Of a stretch of DNA of 38,489 bases, positions 6,710 through 14,560 are shown in pieces. How positions within the stretch are numbered: position 1 is the stretch's first letter; each line of letters opens with the position of its first letter. Source of the stretch: Verrucomicrobiota bacterium (GTDB taxonomy: Bacteria; Verrucomicrobiota; Verrucomicrobiia; Chthoniobacterales; UBA10450); NCBI GenBank assembly GCA_003220005.1, contig QHRD01000110.1, positions 1-38,489 of the forward strand. Reading direction: 5' to 3'. Under the pieces are notes generated by a model. It was not told the origin of the DNA. It saw only the letters and a program-made list of their open reading frames with translations, and did no database searches. A program made the translations under genes and the position numbers.

Positions 6710-7717
6710 ATGGAAGCCGCTGATTGGGCATCGCTCAGCGACCAGGAGCTGCTCGAAAGACGTATCTCTACGCTCGGCCTGCGGCTTGAGGGGACGGCGC
6801 TCGAACCGTTGATCCGGCAGCTTAATGACGAGCTCTCGGCAAAGGGCTTGGTGTTTCATCCGCCGTGTCACATCGGCGATGAATGGTTTGTTCCCATCGG
6901 CATCCCGGCGATTTTCATTCCGTTCTTTCTCGTGCACGACCGGCTGCGCACGCTGGAGCGCACGATGATGCTCGAAGTCGAAGGCGGGACGCCGGAGTGG
7001 TTCATGAAATTGATGCGGCACGAGGCGGGTCACGCTTACATGTATGCCTATCAACTGACGCGGCGGAAAAAATGGAAGGAGTGTTTCGGGCAAACATCGC
7101 GTGAAGAAACACCGGACACTTACCGGCCGCGCCCGTTCAGTCGCAGTTATGTGATGCATCTGGAAGATTGGTACGCGCAGAGCCATCCTGACGAAGATTT
7201 CGCTGAGACGTTCGCGGTCTGGCTTACGCCCGGTCTCGATTGGCGCAAAGAGTATGCTGGGTGGCCGGTACTACGAAAACTGGAATATATAGATGAGCTC
7301 ATGCGCTCACTGGCGGGTAGGCCGCCGTTGCATACGCCGGAGTATCGCGTCGCCGATTACGATTGTCTCAATGTTAAGCTCAAAACTTACTACGCGCGCA
7401 AACGCAAGCTCAACGAAGATGCGTATCCAGATTTTTACGACGCCGATCTGCGACAGCTTTTCGCCGCGCCGGCTGGCATCAAGGCAAGCGCATATCTGCG
7501 ACGGCGAAGGCGGCGATTGCTCAACGCAGTTTGCCAATGGACGAACGAAAAGAAATTTCCGGTGAACCACCTCCTTGCGAGGCTCACCCGCCGCTGTGAT
7601 CAGCTTGGGTTGCATGTGCTCAATGACGATCCGCAACAGGACTTTCGCGTCACCGCCTTCATCACTACGCTGGTGATGAATTATCTTTTCACCGGCAAAT
7701 TCAAACGCACCAAATGA
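6710..7717 (+). CDS. Putative zinc-binding metallopeptidase (HExxH)
   Basis: A zincin-type protein of about 335 residues. MRHEAGHAYMYAYQL supplies the HExxH zinc site, and HPDEDFAETFAVWLTP, about 75 residues later, supplies the likely third ligand Glu (AETFA). The region between contains WKECFGQ. The order HEAGH, ECFG, then SHPxEDFAETFA resembles the uncharacterised bacterial 'putative zinc-binding metallopeptidase' family; I base this on motif pattern only. There is no signal peptide, so it is probably cytosolic. The C-terminus is basic (RRRRRRLLNAV). The ATG at 6710 is preferred. The ORF track start at 6686 is a GTG inside the palindrome arm, and a GTG at 6701 is also possible. An ATP-grasp ligase follows on the same strand, 213 bp away. 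Confidence 0.75.
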   Translation: MEAADWASLSDQELLERRISTLGLRLEGTALEPLIRQLNDELSAKGLVFHPPCHIGDEWFVPIGIPAIFIPFFLVHDRLRTLERTMMLEVEGGTPEWFMKLMRHEAGHAYMYAYQLTRRKKWKECFGQTSREETPDTYRPRPFSRSYVMHLEDWYAQSHPDEDFAETFAVWLTPGLDWRKEYAGWPVLRKLEYIDELMRSLAGRPPLHTPEYRVADYDCLNVKLKTYYARKRKLNEDAYPDFYDADLRQLFAAPAGIKASAYLRRRRRRLLNAVCQWTNEKKFPVNHLLARLTRRCDQLGLHVLNDDPQQDFRVTAFITTLVMNYLFTGKFKRTK

Positions 7718-7727
7718 CGCTCATGTT

Positions 7728-7916
7728 TGTCATGTCGAGCGAAGTCGCCTGCCAAGCCGTAGCCCCGTGCGAAGGTCTGGAGACATCTCTGGATTTGCGA
7801 GGCTAACTACGATGAGAGATTTGATTCGCTCACTTCCCGTTCGCTCAGCCTTCGGCCTTCCCGTCCATGTCGCGGCTTCCCTAGCCACTCCATTCTCCAC
7901 TTCGGTCGGTATGACA
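7728..7916. repeat. 189-bp element with imperfect 18-bp terminal inverted repeats
   Basis: The left end TGTCATGTCGAGCGAAGT (7728-7745) matches the reverse complement of the right end (7899-7916) at 15 of 18 positions. No ORF lies inside. It fills the space between the metallopeptidase and the ATP-grasp gene, ending 14 bp before the latter. The layout is like a small non-autonomous (MITE-like) or dispersed intergenic repeat. Confidence 0.6.
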
Positions 7917-7930
7917 GAAACAGAAAAGTC

Positions 7931-8950
7931 GTGAAAAAGAAACTGAGACTGCTCGTGCTGTTTGACGGCACAAGCCCCACGAAACTCGATCAGGACTTCA
8001 CGAAGGAGCTGAAGACGAAAGACTGGAAGACGGAGGCGGACGTGATGGCTGCGCTGGGCAAGCTCGGTCATACCGCGGAGCATCTCGCCATCTACGACGA
8101 TGTCGATCTGGTGCGGCAAAAACTGGAGACCTGCGCCCCCGACATTCTTTTCAACCTCGTCGAACAATTCAAAAACAGGCCCGGTTTCGATCAGAACATT
8201 GTTTCGTTTTTCGAAATGCAGGATTTGCCTTTCACCGGGTGCGGTTCGACTGGCCTGACCCTTTGCAAGCACAAGGGCATTTCAAAGAAAATTCTGCATT
8301 ATCACGGGATCCACGTCCCGCATTTCGTGGTTATTCCGCGTGGCCAACGCATTGGCCGGCCGAAGCAGCTCAAGTTGCCAGTCTTGGTGAAGCCCGTGAA
8401 GGAAGAAGCGTCCTATGGGATTTCGCAGGCGTCATTCGTCCAGAATGAAGAGCAATTTCGAGAACGGGTGACTTTCGTTCACGAGAAGTACAATAGCGAC
8501 GCCATCGCCGAAGAATACATCGAAGGCCGCGAGCTTTACGTGAGTATCATGGGCAATGTGCGGTTGACCGTTTTTCCGATTCGCGAGCTGGTCTTTCGTG
8601 AAGTGCCGCCGAACGAACCGAAGATCGCCACTTACAACGCAAAGTGGGACGAAGAATATCGCAAACGCTGGGGCTTGGAGAACCAGTTCGCCGAAGACCT
8701 CGATCCGGCGCTTGTCACCAACATCCAGGAAACATGCAAAGACATCTACCGCTTGCTGACAATCGACGGCTATGCGCGAATCGATCTGCGCCTGACATCC
8801 GAAAACAAACTTTATTTCATCGAGGCAAACCCAAATCCGATTCTCGCAAACGACGAGGATTTCGCGCTTGCAGCGGGCAAAGCCGGCCTGCCCTATCCGC
8901 AATTGATCGAGCGGATCGTCCGGCAAGGGATAAATACCGTTCGCGATTGA
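7931..8950 (+). CDS. ATP-grasp ligase related to D-alanine-D-alanine ligase
   Basis: A 339-residue ATP-grasp enzyme starting at GTG. The N-terminal Rossmann-like lobe ends with PDILFNLVEQF. The central part has TGCGSTGLTLCKHKGISKKIL and LPVLVKPVKEEASYGI, the ATP-binding lysine strand and glycine loop. EEYIEGRELYVSIMG and GYARIDLRLT..LYFIEANPNPIL provide the acidic metal ligands (Asp, Glu, Asn). These are the Ddl-family motifs, but the protein lacks the standard Ddl N-terminus (GGxSxEHEVS), so true cell-wall D-Ala-D-Ala synthesis is doubtful. It more likely joins an amino acid or peptide to another carboxylate. Its neighbour upstream is a cytosolic zinc peptidase, so a peptide substrate shared by the pair is a reasonable inference. 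Confidence 0.8.
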   Translation: MKKKLRLLVLFDGTSPTKLDQDFTKELKTKDWKTEADVMAALGKLGHTAEHLAIYDDVDLVRQKLETCAPDILFNLVEQFKNRPGFDQNIVSFFEMQDLPFTGCGSTGLTLCKHKGISKKILHYHGIHVPHFVVIPRGQRIGRPKQLKLPVLVKPVKEEASYGISQASFVQNEEQFRERVTFVHEKYNSDAIAEEYIEGRELYVSIMGNVRLTVFPIRELVFREVPPNEPKIATYNAKWDEEYRKRWGLENQFAEDLDPALVTNIQETCKDIYRLLTIDGYARIDLRLTSENKLYFIEANPNPILANDEDFALAAGKAGLPYPQLIERIVRQGINTVRD

Positions 8951-9023
8951 CGTAGGCATTGAGGCACAGCATCCGGCGGAAAAACTGCCGCGCGCAGAGT
9001 TTCTTTTTCGGCTAAGCTGAGAT

Positions 9024-9437
9024 ATGAGCGTGCAAGTTTATGGATGCAATCATGTCGCGATTGAAGTGGACGACGTCGAGAAGGCGGTGGCGTTTTACAA
9101 AGACGTTTTCAATCTGGAACAGATGCGCGGAGGCGAGGGCGACGCCTTCTTCAAACTGGGCGAGCATCAGTTCCTCGCAATTTTCGAAGTGGAAAAAGCG
9201 CAACGAGCGAATATGCGGCATTTCGGGATCATGGTTCGCGATGAAGCGCAGTTAGAGCACGTTCGAGAGAAACTCACGAAGAAATATAAACTGAAGCTGG
9301 AGCCGCCGTTCCGCTGCGATTTTCACGATCCTTGGGGCAATCGCATCCAGGTGGTCGATCTTCACGACGAATCGCTCGTCTGGCTTTTGCCTTATGCCGA
9401 GGTGCAAAAGGTCGGCATTAAATTCGACACGAAGTAA
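9024..9437 (+). CDS. VOC-family (glyoxalase/bleomycin-resistance fold) protein
   Basis: At 137 residues it contains two VOC half-repeats. The first is NHVAIEVDDVEKAVAFYKDVFNL, the classic opening with a metal-ligand histidine. The second is MRHFGIMVRDEAQLEHVREKL and ends with DFHDPWGNRIQVVDL, the typical C-terminal DPxGN turn. VOC proteins bind a divalent metal and act on small molecules (glyoxalase, dioxygenase, epimerase or antibiotic-binding roles). Nothing here fixes the substrate. The GNAT gene follows 3 bp after the stop, so the two are likely co-transcribed. The ATG at 9024 sits right at the start of the fold. Confidence 0.85.
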   Translation: MSVQVYGCNHVAIEVDDVEKAVAFYKDVFNLEQMRGGEGDAFFKLGEHQFLAIFEVEKAQRANMRHFGIMVRDEAQLEHVREKLTKKYKLKLEPPFRCDFHDPWGNRIQVVDLHDESLVWLLPYAEVQKVGIKFDTK

Positions 9438-9440
9438 TCG

Positions 9441-9953
9441 ATGCAGGTCGCGCTAGAGCGATGCACTGTTCGGCCGTGGCGAATGGATGACGCGGAGTCA
9501 CTCGCAAGGCACGCAAACAATCGCAAGGTCTGGCTCGGTCTGCGCGACATCTTTCCACATCCGTACACGACAGATGACGCGCGTGCATTTTTGGGGAAGA
9601 CGATAGCTGCGCAACCGACGATAAATTTTTGCATTGAAGTTGACGGCGCGGCTGTTGGTGGGGTCGGCGTTCGTCTTGGTCAGGACGAGCGTCGGTATAC
9701 TGCAGCAGTGGGTTACTGGCTGGGCGAGGACTTCTGGGGACGCGGCATCATGACTGAGACAGTCGCTGCATTCACAGATTTCTGCTTCGAAAATTTCACC
9801 CTTCGCCGAGTCTCTGCGGAGGTGTTTGCTAACAATCCGGCGTCCGCGCGCGTGCTGGAGAAAGCCGGCTTTACCTTCGAAGGACGCCTCAGGAACAACG
9901 TCGTCAAAGACGGAGAGCTTCTCGATTCACTTCTTTACGCGAGAACAAAATAG
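9441..9953 (+). CDS. GNAT-family N-acetyltransferase (RimJ/RimL-like)
   Basis: A 170-residue GNAT protein. It opens with CTVRPWRMDDAESLARHANNRKVW, the RimJ/RimL type N-terminus. The acetyl-CoA binding core is VGYWLGEDFWGRGIMTETVAAFTDFCF, where the W-G-R/K-G-x-M/A-T pattern is the pyrophosphate loop. RRVSAEVFANNPASARVLEKAGFTFEGRLRN is the standard C-terminal motif with the conserved Asn and Gly-Phe. Enzymes of this group acetylate protein N-termini or small amines using acetyl-CoA in the cytosol; the substrate is not predictable here. It starts 3 bp after the VOC gene and is followed 18 bp later by a glycosyltransferase. Confidence 0.88.
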   Translation: MQVALERCTVRPWRMDDAESLARHANNRKVWLGLRDIFPHPYTTDDARAFLGKTIAAQPTINFCIEVDGAAVGGVGVRLGQDERRYTAAVGYWLGEDFWGRGIMTETVAAFTDFCFENFTLRRVSAEVFANNPASARVLEKAGFTFEGRLRNNVVKDGELLDSLLYARTK

Positions 9954-9971
9954 ATGTAGCGCTCGGTTCAC

Positions 9972-10688
9972 ATGATTTCCTTAATTGTTCCGGCCCATAA
10001 CGAAGAATTTGAGCTGTCATCCACGCTCGCCGCGATTCACCTTGCGGCTTCCAGCGCGGCCCAGCAGTACGAGATCGTCGTAGTCGACGATGCATCGACG
10101 GACGCGACGCCAGAGATCGCCGCGCAGGCTGGCGCGAAAGTCGTTCGAATCAATCGACGCCAAATCGCGGCCGCGCGTAATGCAGGTGCGCGCGCAGGGC
10201 TGGGCGAGTATCTTTTTTTCGTGGACGCTGATACGCGGATCAGCGCGTCGCACGTTACTCAAGCCATCGCTGCTCTCGAAGCGGGCTACGCAGGCGGCAG
10301 CGCGCGAGTGGCGATCGATGGAGTCATTCCCCCTTGGGGTCGCGTTCTGTTGCGCGTGTTCACCGTACTTTATTTTGGCCTCAATCTTGGTGCCGGCGCA
10401 TTTCTTTTCACCATGCGGCGCAATTACGAGGCGGTGGGAGGGTTCGATGAGCAATACTTTGTGGGCGAAGAAGTTTACTTCAGCCTCGCATTGAAAAAGC
10501 TTGGGCGATTCAAGGTTCTGCGTGAACCGATCGTCACATCCGGCCGCAAATTGCGCATGTACCCAGCTAAACAATTTCTTTGCAACTTCCTCCGAGTGGT
10601 CGTTGCCGGTCCCCGTGGGGCGCGTTCGCGCGCGAAGCTGCGTTTGTGGTACGACGGCAAACGCGAAAAGCGTGCAGCGGAAGCATGA
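9972..10688 (+). CDS. Family 2 glycosyltransferase
   Basis: A 238-residue GT-A fold enzyme. ISLIVPAHNEEFELSSTLAAI is the typical GT2 opening, IVVVDDASTDATPEIA binds the nucleotide, and FFVDADTRI contains the DxD metal motif (Asp-Ala-Asp). GGFDEQYFVGEEVYFSLALKKLG is the acceptor-site ED-like motif. One hydrophobic stretch, VLLRVFTVLYFGLNLGAGAFLF, may associate with the membrane. The C-terminus is short and basic. The enzyme would transfer a sugar from a nucleotide donor to a lipid or polysaccharide; neither donor nor acceptor can be told. It is the last gene of a same-strand run VOC-GNAT-GT2. Confidence 0.88.
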   Translation: MISLIVPAHNEEFELSSTLAAIHLAASSAAQQYEIVVVDDASTDATPEIAAQAGAKVVRINRRQIAAARNAGARAGLGEYLFFVDADTRISASHVTQAIAALEAGYAGGSARVAIDGVIPPWGRVLLRVFTVLYFGLNLGAGAFLFTMRRNYEAVGGFDEQYFVGEEVYFSLALKKLGRFKVLREPIVTSGRKLRMYPAKQFLCNFLRVVVAGPRGARSRAKLRLWYDGKREKRAAEA

Positions 10689-10718
10689 CGGATCCGGCAG
10701 GACTGGCATGATGTGCGG

Positions 10719-10746
10719 TTGCCAAAATGGGTTCTTCGTCTAAAGT
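10719..10746 (+). promoter_or_regulatory. Candidate sigma-70 promoter of rpsO
   Basis: TTGCCA, 16 bp, TAAAGT. The -35 box matches 5 of 6 consensus bases and the -10 matches 4 of 6. The -10 ends 12 nt before the ATG, so the transcript leader would be only a few bases long. No Shine-Dalgarno sequence is visible. Confidence 0.4.
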
Positions 10747-10758
10747 AGCCCCTTCGTT

Positions 10759-11022
10759 ATGGCAGAGAGCAGCGAAACGTTGAGTTTCAAGGAGTTCCAA
10801 TTGCATGACAAAGATACCGGCAGCGCGGATGTGCAGGTCGCACTTCTCACCCGCCGGATCGAGCATTTGACCGAGCACCTTAAGACCAACCGGAAAGATC
10901 ATTCTTCGCGCCGCGGCCTCCTCAAGATGGTCGCGCAACGCCGGAGTCTGCTCGATTATTTGAGCAAAACAGAAGCCGATCGCTATAAGAAACTGATCGA
11001 CAAACTAAACCTGCGCAAATAA
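10759..11022 (+). CDS. rpsO: 30S ribosomal protein S15
   Basis: At 87 residues it has the normal S15 length. The family pattern is complete: [53 protein letters not shown]15 binds 16S rRNA early in 30S assembly and bridges to the large subunit. It lies upstream of pnp on the same strand, the widely conserved rpsO-pnp pairing. The 201-bp gap carries a strong hairpin in front of pnp, as in bacteria where PNPase controls its own mRNA. Confidence 0.97.
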   Translation: MAESSETLSFKEFQLHDKDTGSADVQVALLTRRIEHLTEHLKTNRKDHSSRRGLLKMVAQRRSLLDYLSKTEADRYKKLIDKLNLRK

Positions 11023-11128
11023 CCAGACCGATTATTAGTCTTGTTTCCAACCGTTTGAACTGCTCGAAGCCAGAAGTAAATTAAGAACAGTAATCAGCAG
11101 TCCAGGCTGCAGTAATCACCTTGGATTT

Positions 11129-11177
11129 TAGGTTTTAGTTTCGCGTCCGCCGCGGCGGACAACGGGTTTAAAACCTA
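11129..11177 (+). promoter_or_regulatory. Stem-loop in the pnp leader
   Basis: The outer arms TAGGTTTTA (11129-11137) and TAAAACCTA (11169-11177) pair perfectly and enclose the fully palindromic GTCCGCCGCGGCGGAC (11145-11160). The structure ends 46 bp before the pnp ATG. In Escherichia coli a long leader hairpin cut by RNase III lets PNPase repress its own synthesis; this may be an equivalent, or a dispersed repeat that happens to lie here. Confidence 0.55.
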
Positions 11178-11223
11178 CAGTCAGGGTGACCTGCCTGGAA
11201 CCGCACATCCAGGAAAAGTAAAA

Positions 11224-13377
11224 ATGCAACAAAAGGTCACGGCCCAAATTGGGGCCACTCAAATCTCTATCGAAACAGGCAAAATCGCCAGACTCGCCGA
11301 CGGAGCCGTCGTCGTCACGTGCGGCGACACTATGGTGCTGGCCAGTGCCGTTTCGGCCACCGCCATCAAAGAAGGCCAGGATTATTTTCCACTGACGGTC
11401 GATTATCGCGAGAAAGCAGCAGCCGTGGGTAAATTTCCCGGCGGCTATTTCAAACGCGAAGGCCGTCCCACGGAAAAAGAAACGCTCACTTCGCGCATGA
11501 TCGATCGGCCTTTGCGGCCGCTCTTTCCGCAGGGATATTTTTACGACACACAAATTATCTCGATTTTGCTGAGCGCCGACGGTGAAAATGATCCGGACAT
11601 TCTTGCGATGAACGGCGCATCGGCTGCGCTATCCGTTTCGGACATTCCGTTTGCTAGTCCGATCGGCGCAGTGCGCGTCGGTCGGGTCAACGGCCAGTTG
11701 GTTGCCAACCCGACGCATGCCGAGCGCGCCCAGAGCGATCTCGATCTCGTTTACGTAGGAATCGAAAACGACGTAATCATGATAGAAGGCTCCGCCAGCG
11801 AACTGCCGGAAACAGAGTTCGTAAAGGCGCTCGAGTTCGCGCATAGGCACGCCCGCGAGATGATTCGCGTTCAAAAAGAACTGGCGGCGATGGTGAACAA
11901 ACCGAAACGCGAGCCGCAGTTGCTCCAAGTGAACCAGGAATTGCTCGATATCGCTTACCGCGTTGCGGGCGACCGGATCGAACAGGCGCTTTACACCCAA
12001 GGCAAAGTTGCGCGCGCGAAAGCGGTCGATGCATTACACGAAGAAGTGAAGGCGGCCATCCTTGAAAAACATCCCGAGGCTGATGCCTTCGCGATCTCGC
12101 AGGCATTCGATTACGTTCAGAAAAAGGCTTTTCGCGTCAGCATTCTGCAAAAGCAGAAACGCGTCGATGGCCGTGGCTACCAGGATTTGCGGCCTATCAA
12201 CTGTGAAGTGAGTATTCTGCCGCGTGCGCATGGCTCGGCCATTTTCCAGCGCGGCGAAACGCAGGCGGTCGCGCTCGCTACACTGGCTCCGATCGAGGAA
12301 GCGCAGATGCTCGATGCTTACGGCGGCGGCGAACAGTCGAAGCGGTTCATTCTGCACTACAACTTTCCACCATTTAGCGTAGGCGAAACCGGCCGGACTG
12401 GCGGACCCGGACGGCGCGAGATTGGCCATGGCGCGCTGGCGGAGCGTTCGCTGGAACCGGTTGTGCCCGGTGAAAACGATTTTCGTTACGCCATTCGCAT
12501 CTCGAGTGAGATCATGGAATCGAATGGATCGACTTCCATGGCAAGCGTGTGTGCAGGTATGCTGGCCCTCATGGACGCGGGCGTGCCAGTGAAAACGCCA
12601 GTGGCCGGGATCTCTGTCGGGCTGGTGACCGAGCATGGCGACGACCAACAGATAAAACGCTACGAATTGCTCACTGACATCATCGGTTCGGAAGATCACT
12701 TTGGCGACATGGACTTCAAGCTTTGTGGAACAGACGCAGGCGTCACCGGTTTTCAGCTCGATCTCAAGCTCCCCGGCATTAGTCACAAAATCATGGCGGA
12801 AGCGATCCAGCGCGCCAAAGAAGCGCGCACGAAGATTCTCGACCTCATGCGCAGCGCACTAGACAAGCCGCGGCCGGAACTCTCGAAATACGCGCCTCGA
12901 ATCGAAACGATTAAAATCAATCCGGAGAAGATCGGCGCGCTCATCGGGCCCGGCGGAAAGACCATCAAGGGCATTGTCGCTGAGACAGGCGCTGAAATTA
13001 ACATCGAGGACGATGGGTCGGTGCACATTTACGCGACCAGCGGTGAAAGCATGGCGCGTGCAAAGGAAATCATCGCTGGCATGGCGCGTGAAATTGAGAT
13101 CGGCCAGACCTACCAGGGACGCGTGGTTTCAACGAAGGAGTTCGGCGCGTTTGTGGAAGTTTTGCCGGGCAAAGACGGCCTGGTGCATATTTCCGAGCTG
13201 GCAGATTTTCGGGTGAACCGGACCGAAGACGTCGCCAAGGTCGGCGACATCATCTGGGTCAAGTGCATCGGGATCGACGACAAAGGCCGCGTAAAACTTT
13301 CGCGCAAAGCCGCGCTGAAAGAGCGCGCAGAAGCTGAAACAGGCCAGCCCGCTCCGACAGAGAAAGCTGCGCATTGA
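11224..13377 (+). CDS. pnp: Polyribonucleotide nucleotidyltransferase (PNPase)
   Basis: PNPase degrades RNA 3' to 5' using phosphate and is a main part of bacterial RNA turnover. The 717 residues match the usual length. In order there is the first RNase PH domain ([34 protein letters not shown]), an alpha-helical linker, and the second, catalytic RNase PH domain ([12 protein letters not shown]-like [33 protein letters not shown], with [25 protein letters not shown]). A KH domain follows ([16 protein letters not shown]), and the S1 domain ([28 protein letters not shown]) is close to the C-terminus. Nothing is missing. It follows rpsO and its own leader hairpin. The ATG at 11224 is preceded by AGGAAAAG, a fair ribosome binding site. 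Confidence 0.98.
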   Translation: MQQKVTAQIGATQISIETGKIARLADGAVVVTCGDTMVLASAVSATAIKEGQDYFPLTVDYREKAAAVGKFPGGYFKREGRPTEKETLTSRMIDRPLRPLFPQGYFYDTQIISILLSADGENDPDILAMNGASAALSVSDIPFASPIGAVRVGRVNGQLVANPTHAERAQSDLDLVYVGIENDVIMIEGSASELPETEFVKALEFAHRHAREMIRVQKELAAMVNKPKREPQLLQVNQELLDIAYRVAGDRIEQALYTQGKVARAKAVDALHEEVKAAILEKHPEADAFAISQAFDYVQKKAFRVSILQKQKRVDGRGYQDLRPINCEVSILPRAHGSAIFQRGETQAVALATLAPIEEAQMLDAYGGGEQSKRFILHYNFPPFSVGETGRTGGPGRREIGHGALAERSLEPVVPGENDFRYAIRISSEIMESNGSTSMASVCAGMLALMDAGVPVKTPVAGISVGLVTEHGDDQQIKRYELLTDIIGSEDHFGDMDFKLCGTDAGVTGFQLDLKLPGISHKIMAEAIQRAKEARTKILDLMRSALDKPRPELSKYAPRIETIKINPEKIGALIGPGGKTIKGIVAETGAEINIEDDGSVHIYATSGESMARAKEIIAGMAREIEIGQTYQGRVVSTKEFGAFVEVLPGKDGLVHISELADFRVNRTEDVAKVGDIIWVKCIGIDDKGRVKLSRKAALKERAEAETGQPAPTEKAAH

Positions 13378-13499
13378 TCGGAAGTGCATGACTGTGGTGT
13401 CCGCGGTCCTCAGCGGACATCGCGTCGCACCGGAAGCTGCTGCGCTGAGACAACGCATCCTACAGCAATCGCCAGCATAGTTGACAACGTCTGGCAGGG

Positions 13500-14531
13500 A
13501 TGGAGTTAAGAAGAGCAGAGCGAACCATGGTCACTCCCATTCGGCTTTCTTACGGCGTGCTCGCCGCCACAATTATCCTGGCGGGTCTTCTGCATCTTGG
13601 AGTGCCGTTGCTGGTGGTTTTGTTCTCCTATTTCGCATTGCGCCAACTGTATTTCCTGACGAAAAGAAAATGGCTCGCTTTGATCTTGTTTGGCGTTGTC
13701 GTGGCTGGAATCGCAGCCGCAGCGATGTTCTTTACTCGCGCTGCCGTTCTTGCGCTGCCGGACGTGGCAGACACCTCCCTTCCCTCGGCCAGCGCCTGGG
13801 CGCAGAAGCGCCAGATCGAGTTACCGTTTAATGATTTTGAAAGTCTTAGACAGGCCGCGACCGACGCGCTCGGCCAAGAAGCGCATTACCTGCGAAATCT
13901 CGCTAATTTTGCCAAAACCACCAGCGCGCTGCTGTTCTTCAGCATAATCGGAATCATCGCGGCCGGGAGCCTCTTTTTGAAAACTGGCCTCGATCCGCAC
14001 CGGGGCACGCACCGCCTGAAGAACAATCTTTACTCCATTTCCTGCGATGAAGTTTCGAAGCGATTCCGCGATTTCTACCGCAGCTTCGCCACTGTCATGG
14101 GCGCGCAGATCACGATCTCGCTCATCAATACGGTATTGACCGCGATTTTCCTTCTCGCGGTGCGTTTGCCGCATGCGCCGCTGCTGATTGCAGTCACGTT
14201 TCTTTGCGGCTTTGTGCCTATCGTCGGCAACCTCGTAAGCAATACCGTCATCGTCTTCGTCGCTTTAACGGTATCGCTGAAGCTGGCGATTTCCGCGCTG
14301 CTGTTTCTGGTTCTGATCCACAAGCTGGAATATTTTTTAAACAGCAAAATCATCGGCGACCGGATACGAAATCCCATTTGGTTGACGTTGGTCGCCCTGA
14401 TCATTGGCGAACGGCTCATGGGTGTCCCCGGCCTCATCCTCGCGCCGGTAGTATTGAATTATCTACGCGTGGAAATGCTAACCGTGGAAGTGCCTGCTGC
14501 GCCGGAGAAGGTGGAAGCGTTCAATCGCTGA
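13500..14531 (+). CDS. AI-2E family transporter / permease (TqsA/PerM type)
   Basis: A multi-pass membrane protein of 343 residues. Hydrophobic segments lie near the N-terminus (YGVLAATIILAGLLHLGVPLLVVLFSYF and LALILFGVVVAGIAAAAMFF), in the middle (LLFFSIIGIIAAGSLF), and several near the C-terminus. The typical C-terminal block of the family is present: SLINTVLTAIFLLAVRLPHAPLLIAVTFLCGFVPIVGNLVSN, then HKLEYFLNSKIIGDRIRNPIWLTLVALIIGERLMGVPGLILAPVVLNYL. The family includes exporters of autoinducer-2 and sodium-proton antiporters, so the substrate is open. The ATG at 13500 has GGCAGGG just upstream; ATG 13527 is an alternative. A histidine kinase gene starts 29 bp after the stop. Confidence 0.88.
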   Translation: MELRRAERTMVTPIRLSYGVLAATIILAGLLHLGVPLLVVLFSYFALRQLYFLTKRKWLALILFGVVVAGIAAAAMFFTRAAVLALPDVADTSLPSASAWAQKRQIELPFNDFESLRQAATDALGQEAHYLRNLANFAKTTSALLFFSIIGIIAAGSLFLKTGLDPHRGTHRLKNNLYSISCDEVSKRFRDFYRSFATVMGAQITISLINTVLTAIFLLAVRLPHAPLLIAVTFLCGFVPIVGNLVSNTVIVFVALTVSLKLAISALLFLVLIHKLEYFLNSKIIGDRIRNPIWLTLVALIIGERLMGVPGLILAPVVLNYLRVEMLTVEVPAAPEKVEAFNR

Positions 14532-14560
14532 AGCGGTACCTGGTTACCCATACGTACGTC

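Noticed and set aside
7931-8950. Calling the ATP-grasp gene ddl
   Set aside because: The usual Ddl N-terminal substrate motif is absent and the gene is not near cell-wall genes, so the symbol would overstate what is known.
14204-14560. Upstream extension of the histidine kinase ORF
   Set aside because: It lies entirely over the permease gene in another frame and looks like noncoding translation; the ATG at 14561 begins a sensible protein.
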